This document shows, in pieces, positions 18,301 to 28,600 of a stretch of 58,076 nt of DNA. Made by a program: the position numbers and the translations under genes. The notes under the pieces were generated by a model. It did no database searches. It worked only from the letters and a program-made list of their open reading frames with translations, and was not told the DNA's origin. Location of the stretch: NCBI RefSeq assembly GCF_002155975.1, contig NZ_MUMI01000099.1, forward strand, positions 1-58,076, given 5' to 3'. This stretch comes from Amycolatopsis kentuckyensis (GTDB lineage Bacteria > Actinomycetota > Actinomycetes > Mycobacteriales > Pseudonocardiaceae). Within the stretch, counting starts at the first letter, position 1. Each line of letters begins with the position of its first letter.

Positions 18301-21300
18301 TCCTCGATGTCCTCGACGTGCCGGGTGTGCGAGGCGTAGTCCACCGCGATCTGCCGGACGCGGACGCCTTGGCCGGTCAGCGTTTCGAGGGCTTCGGCGA
18401 GGGCTTCGGCGTCCCCGGCGACCACCACCGACGTGGGGCTGTTGACCGCGGCCACCTCGACCCGGTCCGCCCACGGCGCAAGGCGCGTGACGGCGTCTTC
18501 TTCGCTGAGGGCGACCGACGCCATACCGCCGCGGCCGGAGAGTTTCGCGGCGATGGCCTGGCTGCGCAGCGCGACCACCTTCGCCGCGTCTTCGAGCGAC
18601 AGGGCGCCCGACACGCACGCGGCGGCGATCTCGCCCTGGGAGTGGGCGACCACCGCGTCGGGCACCACCCCGGCCGCCGACCACACCGCGGCCAGGCCGA
18701 CCATCATCGCGAAACTCGCGGGCTGGAGCACGTCCACCCGGTAGAGCAGCCCGGGGCCTTCGCCACGCAGGACGTCGAGCAGCGACCAGTCGACCCACGG
18801 CTCCAGCGCGGCCGCGCACTCGGCGATCCGCTCGGCGAACACCGGCGAGGAGTCGAGGAGCTCGCGGCCCATGCCCGCCCACTGCGTCCCCTGGCCCGGG
18901 AACACCCAGACGAGCTTGCCCGGGAGGCCGGACGCGGGCACCCGGCCGGTGACCAGGCCCGGTGCGTCCTCGCCCCGGGCGAGGGCCGCCAGTCCGGTGC
19001 GGGCCTCGTCGGCGGACTCCGCCACCACGACCGCGCGCTCGCCGAACCGGGCGCGGCCCGGCAGGGCACCAGCGACGGCGGAAAGGGGCTCGTTCTCCAG
19101 GAACGCGGCCAGCCGGCGTGCCTGACCGGCCAGGGAACCGGCGCTGCGGGCCGAAACCACCAGCGGCACCACCCCGCCGTCGTGCGGTCCGGCGACCGGC
19201 TCGGGCCCGGCCGGTGCCTCTTCGATGATCAGGTGGGCGTTCGTGCCGCTGATCCCGAACGAGGACACCCCGGCCCGGCGGGGCCGGCCGGTCCGCGGCC
19301 ACGCACGCGCCTCGGTCAGCAGCGAGACCGCGCCCGCGGACCAGTCGACCTGGCTGGTGGGCCGGTCGACGTGCAGGGTGGGCGGCATGACGCCGTACCG
19401 CAGCGCCTGCACCATCTTGATCACGCCCGCGACACCGGCGGCCGACTGCGTGTGCCCGAAGTTCGACTTCACCGACCCCAGCCACAACGGCGTTTCCGGG
19501 TCCCGGTCCTTGCCGTAGGTGGCCAGCAGGGCCTGCGCCTCGATCGGGTCGCCCAGCGCCGTCCCGGTGCCGTGGCCCTCCACGACGTCCACATCGGACG
19601 GTGCCAGCCCGGCGCCGGCGAGGGCCCGGCGGATCACCCGCTGCTGCGACGGCCCGTTGGGGGCGGTCAGGCCGTTGGACGCGCCGTCGGAGTTGACCGC
19701 GCTGCCGCGCAGCACGGCCAGGACCCGGTGGCCGCGTTCGCGGGCCACCGAAAGCCGTTCCAGCACGACGATCCCGACGCCCTCGGCCCAGCCGGTGCCG
19801 TCCGCGCCGTCCGCGTAGGCCTTGCACCGGCCGTCGCCGGCCAGGCCGCGCTGCTTCGAGAACTCGACGAACGTGCCGGGCGTCCCCATCACCGTGACGC
19901 CGCCGGCCAGGGCCATCGAGCATTCGCCCTGCCGCAGGGACTGCCCGGCCAGGTGCATCGCGACCAGCGACGACGAGCACGCCGTGTCGATCGTGACCGC
20001 CGGTCCTTCGAACCCGAAGACGTAGGACACCCGGCCCGACACGACGCTCGAAGCGCCCGCGGTGCTCGCGTAGCCCTCCACGTCGGCCGCGTCCGCGCCC
20101 ATCCCGTAGCCCTGGTTGGACACGCCGGCGAACACGCCGACGTCGGCGCCCTTCAGGGAGCTCGGGTCGACGCCGGCCCCCTCCAACGCCTCCCAGGACG
20201 CTTCCAGCAGCAACCGCTGCTGCGGGTCCATGGCCAGCGCCTCGCGCGGCGAAATCCCGAAGAAGCCCGCGTCGAAGAGGCCGGCGCCGTCGAGGAACCC
20301 GCCCTGGCTGGTGTACGTCGTGCCGGAGCTGTCGGGGTCGTCGTCGAACAGGTTCTCCAGGTCCCAGCCGCGGTCTTCGGGGAAGGGGGACAGTCCTTCG
20401 AGACCGTCGCGCACCAGGCGCCACAGGCCTTCGGGGTCGGTGACCCCGCCCGGCAGCCGGCACGCCATGCCGACGATGGCGATCGGCTCGCCGGCGTCCG
20501 CGGCGGTCGCGGCGACCGCCGGGGTGGCCGCCACGGTGCCGCCGAGTTCGTCCCGCAGGTAGCGGGCCAGCGCGACCGGGGTCGGGTAGTCGAAGACCAG
20601 CGTGGCGGGCAGCTTCAGGCCGCTCGCCTCGCGCAGCCGGTTCCGCAGTTCCACCGACGTCAGCGAGTCGAACCCGGTGTCCTTGAACGCGGTGTCCGCG
20701 CGGACGGCCTCCGGTCCGGCGTGCCCGAGCACGAGGGCGACCTGCGCGCGGACGACGTCGAGCAGCAGCGCCTCCTGCTCCGCGGGGGCGAGCCCGGCGA
20801 GCCGGCCGGCCAGTCCCTTGTCCACAGTGGATGCCGGACGTGCCTGCTGCCTGCCCGGGCGGACCAGGCCGCGCAGCAGGTGCGGCACCGTCCCGGCGGC
20901 CCGCGTCTTGCGCAGGTCCAGCTTGACCGGGACGACGAGCCCGGCCGGCGCCGCGTCGAACAGCTCCATGCCTTCGGCGGGCGAGATGGCGAGGACTCCG
21001 CCGCGACTCGCCCGCGCCTGGTCGGCGTCGCCGAGGTGAGCGGTCATCCCGTCGGTCTGTTCCCACAGGCCCCAGGCCAGCGACGTGCCGGGCAGGCCCG
21101 CGGCCCGGCGGTTCGCGACCACGGCGTCCAGGTAGGCGTTGGCGGCGGCGTAGTTGCCCTGCCCGGCGGAGCCGAAGACCCCGGAGGCGGAGGAGAACAC
21201 GACGAACGCGCGAAGATCCAGTTCCCGGGTCAGCTCGTCGAGGTGGCGGACCGCATCGACCTTCGGCGCGAAGACCTTGGCCAGCCGCTCCCGCGTCAGT

Positions 21301-24300
21301 GACTCGAAGACGCCGTCGTCGAGAACACCGGCCGTGTGCACGACGGCGGTCGGCCGGTGCTCGGCCAGCAACGCGGCCACCTGGTCCCGATCGGCCAGGT
21401 CGCAGGCGACCACGGAAACCTCGGCGCCCTGGGCGGTGAGGTCCGCGGTCAGTTCGGCCATGCCGTCGGCGTCGGGGCCGCGGCGGCTGACGAGCACCAG
21501 CCGCCGGACGCCGTGCCGGGCGACCAGGTGCCGGGCGGTGAGCACGCCCAGCGAGCCGGCGCCCGAGATCAGGACCGTTCCCGAACCGGACACGGCCGGG
21601 GCTTCCGCGGCCTCGGCGCGGGCGAGCCGCGGGGCCGTCAGCGTCGTGCCCCGGACGGCTACCTGGGGCTCGCCGGTGGCCAGCACCCGGCCCAGCGGCA
21701 CTTCACCGTCGGTGTCCAGCAGCACGATCCGGTCCGGGTTTTCCGCCTGCGCGGCCCGGATCAGGCCCCACACGGCGGCACCGGCCGGGTCGGTCACCTC
21801 GTGGACGGCGCCGCGGGTCACCACGACCAGGCGAGCGTCGTCGGCTGCGTCGGCGAGCCAGCTCTGCACGGCCTCCAGGACCCGGCCGGTCAGATCCAGG
21901 GGATCCTCGCCGACGGCTTCGAGCACCTCGACGTGGTCCGCCGGAACGTCTCCGGCCGAGGGAATCTCGGTCCACTCCACGCGGAACAGCGCGTCACGGT
22001 TCGCCGCCGCACCGAGCTGTTCGGCCGACACCGGCCGGGAGACCAGCGAATCCGCCGTCACGACGAGACCACCGGCCTCGTCCGCGGCCTCGACCGACAG
22101 GGCGTCCGGGCCGCTCGGGGCGAGCCGGACGCGCAGCGCCGACGCCCCGGCGGCGTGCAGGGCCAGGCCGTTCCAGGCGAACGGCAGCACCGGGCGGCCG
22201 GGCTCTTCCGTCGTGGCGGCACCGGCCATGCCCGCGTGCAGGGCCGCGTCCAGCAGGCCGGGGTGGATGCCGAAGCGGGCCGCGTCCGCGCGGTCGTCCT
22301 CGGCCAGGGCGACCTCGGCGAACACCTCGTCGCCGCGCCGCCAGACCGCCCGCAGACCGCGGAAGGACGGCCCGTACGCGTACCCGCGCTCGACGAGACC
22401 GTCGTAGAAGTCCTCGACGTCGACGCGCTCGACGCCGGGCGGCGGCCAGGCGGTGAAGTCGAACGGTTCGGCCGCCGAGCGCGTCGCCGCCAGGAACCCG
22501 GTCGCGTGCCGGGCCCAGACCTCCGCACCGGCGTCCTCGCGCAGGGAGTAGACCTCGACCGTGCGCGAACCGGTCTCCCCCGGCGCGCCCACGACGACCT
22601 GGATCCGGACCCCGCCGTGGTCGGGGACGACCAGCGGGGCCTCGATGACGAGTTCCTCGAGCACCGGGCAGCCGGCCTCGTCCCCGGCCCGGACGGCCAG
22701 CTCGACGAGGCCGGTGCCGGCGACGAGCACCACCCCGCCGATGACGTGGTCGGCCAGCCAGGGGTGCGACTTCAGCGACAGCCGCGCGGTGCAGACCAGG
22801 CCGTCCGACTGCGGCAGCCGCACGACCGCGCCGAGCAGCGGGTGGTCGGCCGCGACCTGCCCGAGCGAGGCCGCGTCCGTGGCCCGCGCGATCGGGTGCA
22901 GCCAGTAGTTCCGCTGGTCGAAGGCGTACTTCGGCAGGTCGACGAACCCGGTCACCGGCGGCAGCAGCGCGGACCAGTCGACGGTGGCCCCGCGGACGAA
23001 CAGCTCGGCGACTGCGGCCAGCAGGGCGGTGTCCTCCGGCCGGTCGTCCCGCAGCGCCGCGACGCAGGTGACGTCGGCCGACTCCTCGACGAGGGCGGTC
23101 AGTGCCGCCCCCGGCCCGAGTTCGACGAACCGCGTGGCGCCGGACTCCGCCGCGGCCGCGACCCCCTCGGCGAACCGCACCGGCCGCCGCACGTGCTCGG
23201 CCCAGTAGCCCGGCTCGGTGAGTTCGCCGGGCGCGGCGAGCCGGCCGGTCACGTTGGAGACCACCGGGATCTCCGGCTCGTGCCAGGTCACGCCGGCCAG
23301 CTCGGCGGCGAACTCGGCGAGCATCGGCTCCATCCGCGCGGAGTGGAACGCGTGCGAAACCTTGAGCTGCTTGGTCTTGTGCCCGCGCTCGCGCATCCGG
23401 GCGGCGGCCGCGAGGACGGCGTCTTCGTCGCCGGAGAGGACCACGGCCGACGGGCCGTTGACGGCGGCGAGTTCGACGCCCTCGCCGAGCAGTTCGGCGA
23501 TCTCGGCTTCGGACGCGGCGACGGCGACCATCGCCCCGCCCGGCGCCAGTGCCTGCATCAGCCGCCCGCGGGCCGCGACGATCCGGGCCGCGTCCGGCAG
23601 CGAGAACACGCCCGCGGCATACGCGGCGGTGATCTCCCCGATGGAGTGGCCGAGCACGACGTCCGGCCGGACGCCCCAGGACTCCGTGAGCCGGAACAGC
23701 GCGCTCTCCACCGCGAACAGCCCGGCCTGCGTGAACATCGTCTGGTCCAGCAAGCCGGTGCCGGCCGGCACCTCGCCCAGCACGACGTCCCGCACGCGGT
23801 GCCCGGCCCGGCCGGCCAGGCAGGTGTCCAGCTGCGCGCAGGCCTCGTCGAACGCCGCCGCGAAGACCGGGTACCGGTCGTACAGCTCGCGGCCCATCCC
23901 GAGCCGCTGCGAACCCTGGCCGGGGAAGACGTAAGCGACCTTGCCCGGCGTGCCGGACCCGGTCACCACGCCGGGTGCGCGTTCGCCGCGGGCCAGCGCC
24001 CGCAGTCCGGCCACGGCTTCCTCGTCCGTTCCCGCGACGACGACCGCGCGGTCGCCCAGCAGCGCCCGGCTCGACAGCAGCCCGCTCGCCAGCCGGGCCC
24101 GGGACGCGCCCCCGGACTCCAGGACCTCCGCGAGGCGACCGGCCTGGGCCGCCAGGGACGTCGGGCTGCCCGCCGAGACGACCAGCGGCACCGGACCCTC
24201 GACCAGGGGCTCGTCCGGGACGGCCGCCGGCTCCGGCGCCTCCTCCAGGATCAGGTGCGCGTTCGTGCCGCTGATCCCGAACGCGGACACCCCGGCCCGG

Positions 24301-25595
24301 CGGGGCCGGTCTTCGCGCGGCCACTCGCGGGCGTCGGTCAGCAGTTCCACCGCGCCGGCCGACCAGTCGACCTCCGGCGTCGGCTCGGCCACGTGCAGGG
24401 TCGGCGGCATGGCGCCGTGCCGCAGCGCCTGCACCATCTTGATCACGCCCGCGACACCGGCGGCCGCCTGCGTGTGCCCGAAGTTCGACTTGATCGAGCC
24501 CAGCCACAACGGCCGCTCGCGACCCTGGCCGTAGGTCGCCAGCAACGCCTGCGCTTCGATCGGGTCGCCCAGCGCGGTCCCGGTGCCGTGCGCCTCGACG
24601 ATGTCCACATCGGACGCGACCAGCCCGGCCCCGGCCAGTGCCTTGCGGATCACGCGTTGCTGCGAAGGCCCGTTCGGGGCGGTCAGGCCGTTGGACGCGC
24701 CGTCCTGGTTGACCGCGCTGCCGCGGATCACCGCCAGGATCCGGTGCCCGCGTTCCTGCGCGACCGAAAGCCGTTCGAGGACGAGCACCCCGGCGCCCTC
24801 GGCCCAGCCGGTGCCGTCCGCGGTCGAGGAGAAGGCCTTGGACCGGCCGTCGGCGGCCAGCACCCGCTGCCGGGAGAAGGCCACGAACGTGCCCGGCGTC
24901 GGCATCACGGTCGCACCTCCGGCCAGGGCCATCGAGCACTCGCCCGCGCGCAGCGCCTGGGCGGCGAGGTGGATGGCCACCAGCGACGACGAGCACGCCG
25001 TGTCGATGGTGACGGCCGGTCCTTCGAGCCCGAAGACGTAGGACACCCGGCCCGAAGCGACGCTCGACGCCGCCCCGATGCCCGCGAAGGCCTCCAGGTC
25101 CGGCGTGATCGCCCCGGCGCCGTAGCCCTGGGTGAAGACGCCGGAGAACACACCGACGTCGCTGCCCTTCAGCGAAAGCGGATCGACCCCGGCGTCTTCC
25201 AGTGCTTCCCACGACGTCTCCAGCAGCACCCGCTGCTGCGGGTCCATGACGAGGGCTTCCCGGGGCGAGACGCCGAACAGGCCCGCGTCGAACTGCCCGG
25301 CGCCGCGCAGGAAGCCGCCCTGGCTGGTGTACGACGTCCCGGGGTTGTCCGGGTCCGGGTCGAACAGGCCGTCCAGTTCCCAGCCCCGGTCGTCCGGGAA
25401 GCCGGAGAGGGCGTCGACGCCGCCGGCCACGAGCCGCCACAGGTCTTCGGGCGAGGACACGCCACCGGGGAACCGGCAGGCCATGCCGACGACGGCGAGC
25501 GGCTCGTCGGCGTGCCGGGCCCCCTGCTTGCGCAGGCTGTGCAGCTCCGCCGTGACGCGCTTGAGGTACTTGAGGAGTTTCTCGTCCGTGGCCAT
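15363..25595 (-). CDS. rifE: Type I polyketide synthase, modules 9 and 10 (RifE)
   Basis: A 3410-residue, two-module PKS with the order docking helix, KS-AT-DH-KR-ACP, KS-AT-DH-KR-ACP. The N-terminal coil (LLKYLKRVTAELHSLRKQ) should dock to the tail of RifD. Module 9 takes malonate and module 10 methylmalonate, as in rifamycin. Both KRs keep their Tyr, but both DH active-site motifs are altered (see the module entries). There is no C-terminal thioesterase; the protein ends at an ACP, and rifF follows 10 bp later. The ATG start has AGGA upstream and the gap to rifD is 48 bp. The size is within a few residues of A. mediterranei RifE. Confidence 0.96.
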   Translation of the reverse strand: MATDEKLLKYLKRVTAELHSLRKQGARHADEPLAVVGMACRFPGGVSSPEDLWRLVAGGVDALSGFPDDRGWELDGLFDPDPDNPGTSYTSQGGFLRGAGQFDAGLFGVSPREALVMDPQQRVLLETSWEALEDAGVDPLSLKGSDVGVFSGVFTQGYGAGAITPDLEAFAGIGAASSVASGRVSYVFGLEGPAVTIDTACSSSLVAIHLAAQALRAGECSMALAGGATVMPTPGTFVAFSRQRVLAADGRSKAFSSTADGTGWAEGAGVLVLERLSVAQERGHRILAVIRGSAVNQDGASNGLTAPNGPSQQRVIRKALAGAGLVASDVDIVEAHGTGTALGDPIEAQALLATYGQGRERPLWLGSIKSNFGHTQAAAGVAGVIKMVQALRHGAMPPTLHVAEPTPEVDWSAGAVELLTDAREWPREDRPRRAGVSAFGISGTNAHLILEEAPEPAAVPDEPLVEGPVPLVVSAGSPTSLAAQAGRLAEVLESGGASRARLASGLLSSRALLGDRAVVVAGTDEEAVAGLRALARGERAPGVVTGSGTPGKVAYVFPGQGSQRLGMGRELYDRYPVFAAAFDEACAQLDTCLAGRAGHRVRDVVLGEVPAGTGLLDQTMFTQAGLFAVESALFRLTESWGVRPDVVLGHSIGEITAAYAAGVFSLPDAARIVAARGRLMQALAPGGAMVAVAASEAEIAELLGEGVELAAVNGPSAVVLSGDEDAVLAAAARMRERGHKTKQLKVSHAFHSARMEPMLAEFAAELAGVTWHEPEIPVVSNVTGRLAAPGELTEPGYWAEHVRRPVRFAEGVAAAAESGATRFVELGPGAALTALVEESADVTCVAALRDDRPEDTALLAAVAELFVRGATVDWSALLPPVTGFVDLPKYAFDQRNYWLHPIARATDAASLGQVAADHPLLGAVVRLPQSDGLVCTARLSLKSHPWLADHVIGGVVLVAGTGLVELAVRAGDEAGCPVLEELVIEAPLVVPDHGGVRIQVVVGAPGETGSRTVEVYSLREDAGAEVWARHATGFLAATRSAAEPFDFTAWPPPGVERVDVEDFYDGLVERGYAYGPSFRGLRAVWRRGDEVFAEVALAEDDRADAARFGIHPGLLDAALHAGMAGAATTEEPGRPVLPFAWNGLALHAAGASALRVRLAPSGPDALSVEAADEAGGLVVTADSLVSRPVSAEQLGAAANRDALFRVEWTEIPSAGDVPADHVEVLEAVGEDPLDLTGRVLEAVQSWLADAADDARLVVVTRGAVHEVTDPAGAAVWGLIRAAQAENPDRIVLLDTDGEVPLGRVLATGEPQVAVRGTTLTAPRLARAEAAEAPAVSGSGTVLISGAGSLGVLTARHLVARHGVRRLVLVSRRGPDADGMAELTADLTAQGAEVSVVACDLADRDQVAALLAEHRPTAVVHTAGVLDDGVFESLTRERLAKVFAPKVDAVRHLDELTRELDLRAFVVFSSASGVFGSAGQGNYAAANAYLDAVVANRRAAGLPGTSLAWGLWEQTDGMTAHLGDADQARASRGGVLAISPAEGMELFDAAPAGLVVPVKLDLRKTRAAGTVPHLLRGLVRPGRQQARPASTVDKGLAGRLAGLAPAEQEALLLDVVRAQVALVLGHAGPEAVRADTAFKDTGFDSLTSVELRNRLREASGLKLPATLVFDYPTPVALARYLRDELGGTVAATPAVAATAADAGEPIAIVGMACRLPGGVTDPEGLWRLVRDGLEGLSPFPEDRGWDLENLFDDDPDSSGTTYTSQGGFLDGAGLFDAGFFGISPREALAMDPQQRLLLEASWEALEGAGVDPSSLKGADVGVFAGVSNQGYGMGADAADVEGYASTAGASSVVSGRVSYVFGFEGPAVTIDTACSSSLVAMHLAGQSLRQGECSMALAGGVTVMGTPGTFVEFSKQRGLAGDGRCKAYADGADGTGWAEGVGIVVLERLSVARERGHRVLAVLRGSAVNSDGASNGLTAPNGPSQQRVIRRALAGAGLAPSDVDVVEGHGTGTALGDPIEAQALLATYGKDRDPETPLWLGSVKSNFGHTQSAAGVAGVIKMVQALRYGVMPPTLHVDRPTSQVDWSAGAVSLLTEARAWPRTGRPRRAGVSSFGISGTNAHLIIEEAPAGPEPVAGPHDGGVVPLVVSARSAGSLAGQARRLAAFLENEPLSAVAGALPGRARFGERAVVVAESADEARTGLAALARGEDAPGLVTGRVPASGLPGKLVWVFPGQGTQWAGMGRELLDSSPVFAERIAECAAALEPWVDWSLLDVLRGEGPGLLYRVDVLQPASFAMMVGLAAVWSAAGVVPDAVVAHSQGEIAAACVSGALSLEDAAKVVALRSQAIAAKLSGRGGMASVALSEEDAVTRLAPWADRVEVAAVNSPTSVVVAGDAEALAEALETLTGQGVRVRQIAVDYASHTRHVEDIEETLAEALSGIDARAPLVPFLSTLTGEWITGDGVVDGGYWYRNLRGQVRFGPAVAALIEQGHGVFVEVSAHPVLVQPITELTDDVVTGTLRRDDGGRRRLLTSMAELFVRGVDVDWTSLVPPARADLPAYAFDHEHYWLRAAEPATDAVSLGLAGADHPLLGAVVELPQSDGLVFTSRLSLKTHPWLADHAVRDVVIVPGTGLVELAVRAGDEAGCPVLDELVIEAPLVVPRRGGVRVQVALGGPGADGSRTVDVYSLREDADSWIRHATGVLNPDDRPRGTATFDFAAWPPPEAKPIDITGGYDVLADVGYGYGPTFRAVRAVWRRGSGDDTETFAEIALPEDAEAGRFGIHPALLDAALHSTMVSAAADTESYGDEVRLPFAWNGLRLHAAGASVLRVRVAKPERDSLSLEAVDETGGLVVTLDSLVGRPVSNDQLTTAAGPAGAGSLYRVDWTPLSSVDTSGPVPSWVPVATAEEVATLADDVLTGVAEAPAVAVMEAVAGPDPVLALTVRVLDVVQCWLAGGGLEATKLAIVTRGAVPAGDGVVTDPAAAAVWGLVRAAQAENPDRIVLLDVEPGADVPPLLASVLADGEPQVAVRGTTAAIPRLARVARPDSPAGFTTRGPVLITGGTGSLGGLAARHLVERHGVRQLVLASRRGLDAEGAKDLVTDLTALGADVAVAACDVADRDQVAALLAEHRPTAVVHTAGVSDAGVIGTVTPDRLAEVFGPKVDAVHHLDELTRDLELDAFVVYSSVSAVFMGAGSGSYAAANAYLDGLMAHRRAAGLPGQSLAWGLWDQTTGGMAAGTDEAGRARMTRRGGLVAMKPADGMDLFDAAIGAGQAQLVPAQLDLRGLRAEAAGGSEVPHLLRGLVRVARQQARTASTVDENWAGRLAGLEPAERAKVLLELVRAQVAAVLGYRAAHQVDPDQGLFEIGFDSLTAIELRNRLRARTERKIAPSVVFDHPTPALLAAHLTELL
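15370..20495 (-). other. PKS module 10 (RifE): KS-AT(mmal)-DH-KR-ACP
   Basis: KS10 19210-20495 (cysteine in DTACSSS, near 19980), AT10 17960-18905, DH10 17080-17840, KR10 15940-16435 and ACP10 15370-15560 (serine in GFDSL). AT10 has YASH, so methylmalonyl-CoA. Its nucleophile motif is AHSQGE instead of GHSQGE (Ala codon 18645-18647), with the serine kept. DH10 reads HAVRDVVIVP (17709-17738), with Asp where the motif has Gly. KR10 is intact (GGTGSLG, Tyr in GSYAAANA). Rifamycin chemistry requires this module to form the C16=C17 alkene. Confidence 0.9.
20530..25505 (-). other. PKS module 9 (RifE): KS-AT(mal)-DH-KR-ACP
   Basis: KS9 24230-25505, AT9 22980-23930, DH9 22100-22850, KR9 21110-21590 and ACP9 20530-20740. 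AT9 carries GHSIGE and HAFH (23343-23354), the malonyl-CoA signature, matching the unmethylated C18 of rifamycins. DH9 reads HVIGGVVLVA (22719-22748), with Ala in place of the final Pro, while DAALH further on is normal. KR9 has the LDD motif of B-type reductases and the catalytic Tyr (GNYAAANA). The module should give the C18=C19 alkene. Confidence 0.9.
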
Positions 25596-25643
25596 TCCTG
25601 TGTCCTCACAAAGGTTTGCTGGAGCGTGGGTCTCGAACCGGGA

Positions 25644-28600
25644 TCAGGTGAGGCCCAGCTCCTCGTCGATGAAGTCGAGGACTTCGTCGGCGGACGCGGC
25701 TTCGAGCCGGTCCGCCAGCGTTTCGCCGTCCGGGTCGTCGCCCACCCCGTTGCACCGGGCCACCAGGCCCTGCAGCCGGAGGGTGAGACCGGTTTTCGTG
25801 GATTCGTCGAGGACCAGCCCGCCGAGCAGCGCCTCGACGTCTTCGAGCCGGGCGTGCACCACCGAAAGCGCGTCGTCGCCGGCGCCGAGCTCGTCGCGCA
25901 GGTGCCGGGCGAGGACCAGCGGGGTCGGGTAGTCGAAGGCGAGCGTCGCGGGCAGCTTCAGCCCGGTGCTCTCCCGCAGCCGGTTGCGCAGGTCGACCGA
26001 GGTGAGCGAGTCGAAGCCGGCGTCCTTGAACGCGGTGTCGGCGCGGACGGCGTCCGGCCCGGCGTGCCCGAGGACCGCCGCGACCTGGTTGCGCACCAGG
26101 TCGACGAGCAGGGCCTCCTGCTCGGGCGCGGCCAGTCCGGCCAGCTTCCGCGGCAGGTCGTTGTCCACTGTGGACGCAGCTTGCGCCTGCCGCCGCCCGG
26201 TGCGGACGAGGCCGCGCAGCAGGTGCGGCACGGCGCCACCGGCCCGCACCTCCCGCAGGTCGAGCTTGACCGGCACGAGCAACGCGGGCTGCGCGCCCAG
26301 CGCCGCGTCGAACAGGGCCATGCCCTCCTCGGCGGTGATCGGCCGCACGCCGCCGCGGCTCATCCGGGCCTGGTCGGCGCCACCGAGGTGCGCGGTCATG
26401 CCGGTGGCCCGCTCCCACAGGCCCCACGCCAGCGACAGGCCGGGCAGGCCCGCCGCCCGGCGGCTCGCCATCGCCGCGTCCAGGAACGCGTTCGCCGCGG
26501 CGTAGTTGCCCTGGCCGGGCGAGCCGAAGACGCCGGAGCCGGAGGAGAACACGACGAACCTGTCGAGGTCCCGGTCGCGGGTGAGCTCGTCGAGGTGGCG
26601 GACGGCGTCGACCTTGGGCGCGAACACCTTCGCCAGCCGCTCTCGGGTCAGCGTCCCGATGACGCCGTCGTCCAGGACGCCCGCGGTGTGGATGACGCTC
26701 GCCGGGCGGTGTTCGTCGAGCAGGGCGGCCACCTGGTCGCGGTCGGCCAGGTCGCAGGCGACGACGGACACGTCCGCACCCTCGCCCGTCAGGTCGGTGA
26801 CCAGGTCTTTCGCGCCGTCGGCGGCCAGGCCGCGCCGGCTGGCCAGGACGAGGTTCCGCACGCCGTGGTGGGTGACCAGGTGCCGGGCGACGATCTCCCC
26901 GAGCACCCCGGCGCCGGAGACGAGGACCGTCCCTTGCAGACCGGACACCGGCGCCGCGTCGGCGCGAGCCAGGCGCGGCACGAAGAGTGCGCTGCCACGC
27001 ACAGCCACCTGCGGCTCCCCGCCGGCCAGCACCGCACCCAGCGGGACCTCGCCGTCGGTGTCGAGCAGGACGATCCGGTCCGGGTTCTCCGCCTGCGCGG
27101 ACCGGACCAGGCCCCAGACCGCGGCCGCGGCCGGGTCGGTCAGCGGGTCGTCTCCGGCGGGCACCGCGCCGCGCGTGACGACGACCAGCTTTTCCGCTTC
27201 CGCCTCGGTCAGCCAGGTCCGGAGCTTCTCCAAGACCCGGGAGGTCGCCGCCAGCGGGGAGTCGCCGCCGGGCACTTCCAGCACTTCGACGTCGTCCGCG
27301 GCCGCTGCCCCGCTCTCGGGCAGCTCGATCCAGTTCACCTGGAACAGCGAGTCCTTCGTGGTGGTGCGCGGCTGCTCGATGGTCACCGGCCGCAGCGTCA
27401 CCTCCTTGGCCGTGACGACCAGGTGGCCGGCGCCGTCGGCCGCTTCGAGGGACCCGCCGGGCACCAGCCGGACCCGCAGCGTCGACGCCCCCGCGGCGTG
27501 CAGTGTCAGGCCACGCCATTCCATGGGCTGCGTCAGTCCGTCTTCGCCGGGCAGGGCCGCGGCCAAGAGCGCGGGGTGGATCCCGAACGCACCGGTGTCC
27601 GCGTCGTCGGGCAGGGAGACTTCGGCGAAGATCTCGTCGCCGTGCTGCCGCGCGCTCGGAGGCGGCCAAGTCGTGAAGTCGAACCCGCTGCCTTCGTACG
27701 GGGTCGCCGACAGCGTGCCGGTGGCGTGCCGGGTCCACTCGTCGGTGGCGTCGTCCGGCTGGGCGTGCACTTCCAGGGTCCGGGTGCCGTCTTCGGCCGG
27801 CCCGGACACGCTGACCTGCACCCGGATCGCACCCCGGTCGGGCACGACCGGCGGCGTCTCGATGACGAGTTCGTCGAGCACCGGCGTGCCGGCCTCGTCG
27901 CCGGCCCGGATGGCCAGCTCGGCCAGTGCCGCGCCGGGCACGACGACCACGTCGTCCAGGGTGTGGCCGGCCAGCCACGGCTGCGCCTTCAGCGACCACT
28001 CGGTGGTGAAGACCAGGCCACCGGTCTGGGGCAGCCGGACCACCGGGCCGATCGCGTCGGCCGCCGTCTCGACGTACCGCAGCCAGTAGTGCTGGTGGTC
28101 GAAGGCGTACGTCGGCAGATCCACCCGGGCGGGGGGCACCAGCGTCGCCCAGTCCACGTCGACGCCGTGGACGAACAGCTCGGCCATCGACGTCAGCAGC
28201 CGGCGCAGGCCACCGTCGTCGCGCCGGAGCGAGCCGGTGACGACCGCGTCGTCGGCGATCTCGCTGATCGCCTGCACGAGCACGGGATGCGCGCTGACCT
28301 CGACGAACACGCCGTGGCCCTGGCGGACGAGCTCCGCCACCGCCGGGCCGAAGCCGACCTGGTTGCGCAGGTTCCGGTACCAATAACCGCCGTCGAAGAC
28401 CCCGGCGCCGGTGATCCAGTCACCGGTCAGGGTCGAGAAGAACGGCAGGGTCGGCGCCTGGGCCTCGATCCCGGCCAGTGCCTCGGCGAGGGGCTCCTGG
28501 ATGTCTTCGACGTGCCGGGTGTGCGAGGCGTAGTCCACCGCGACCCGCCGGACCCGGACGTCCTGCCCCGCCAGCGCTTCGAGGACCTGGTCGAGGGCTT

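Noticed and set aside
28288-28427. Assembly duplication as the source of the module 6/8 match
   Set aside because: Mismatches at 28383 and 28428 and diverged flanks on both sides show two real loci, although long reads would settle it.
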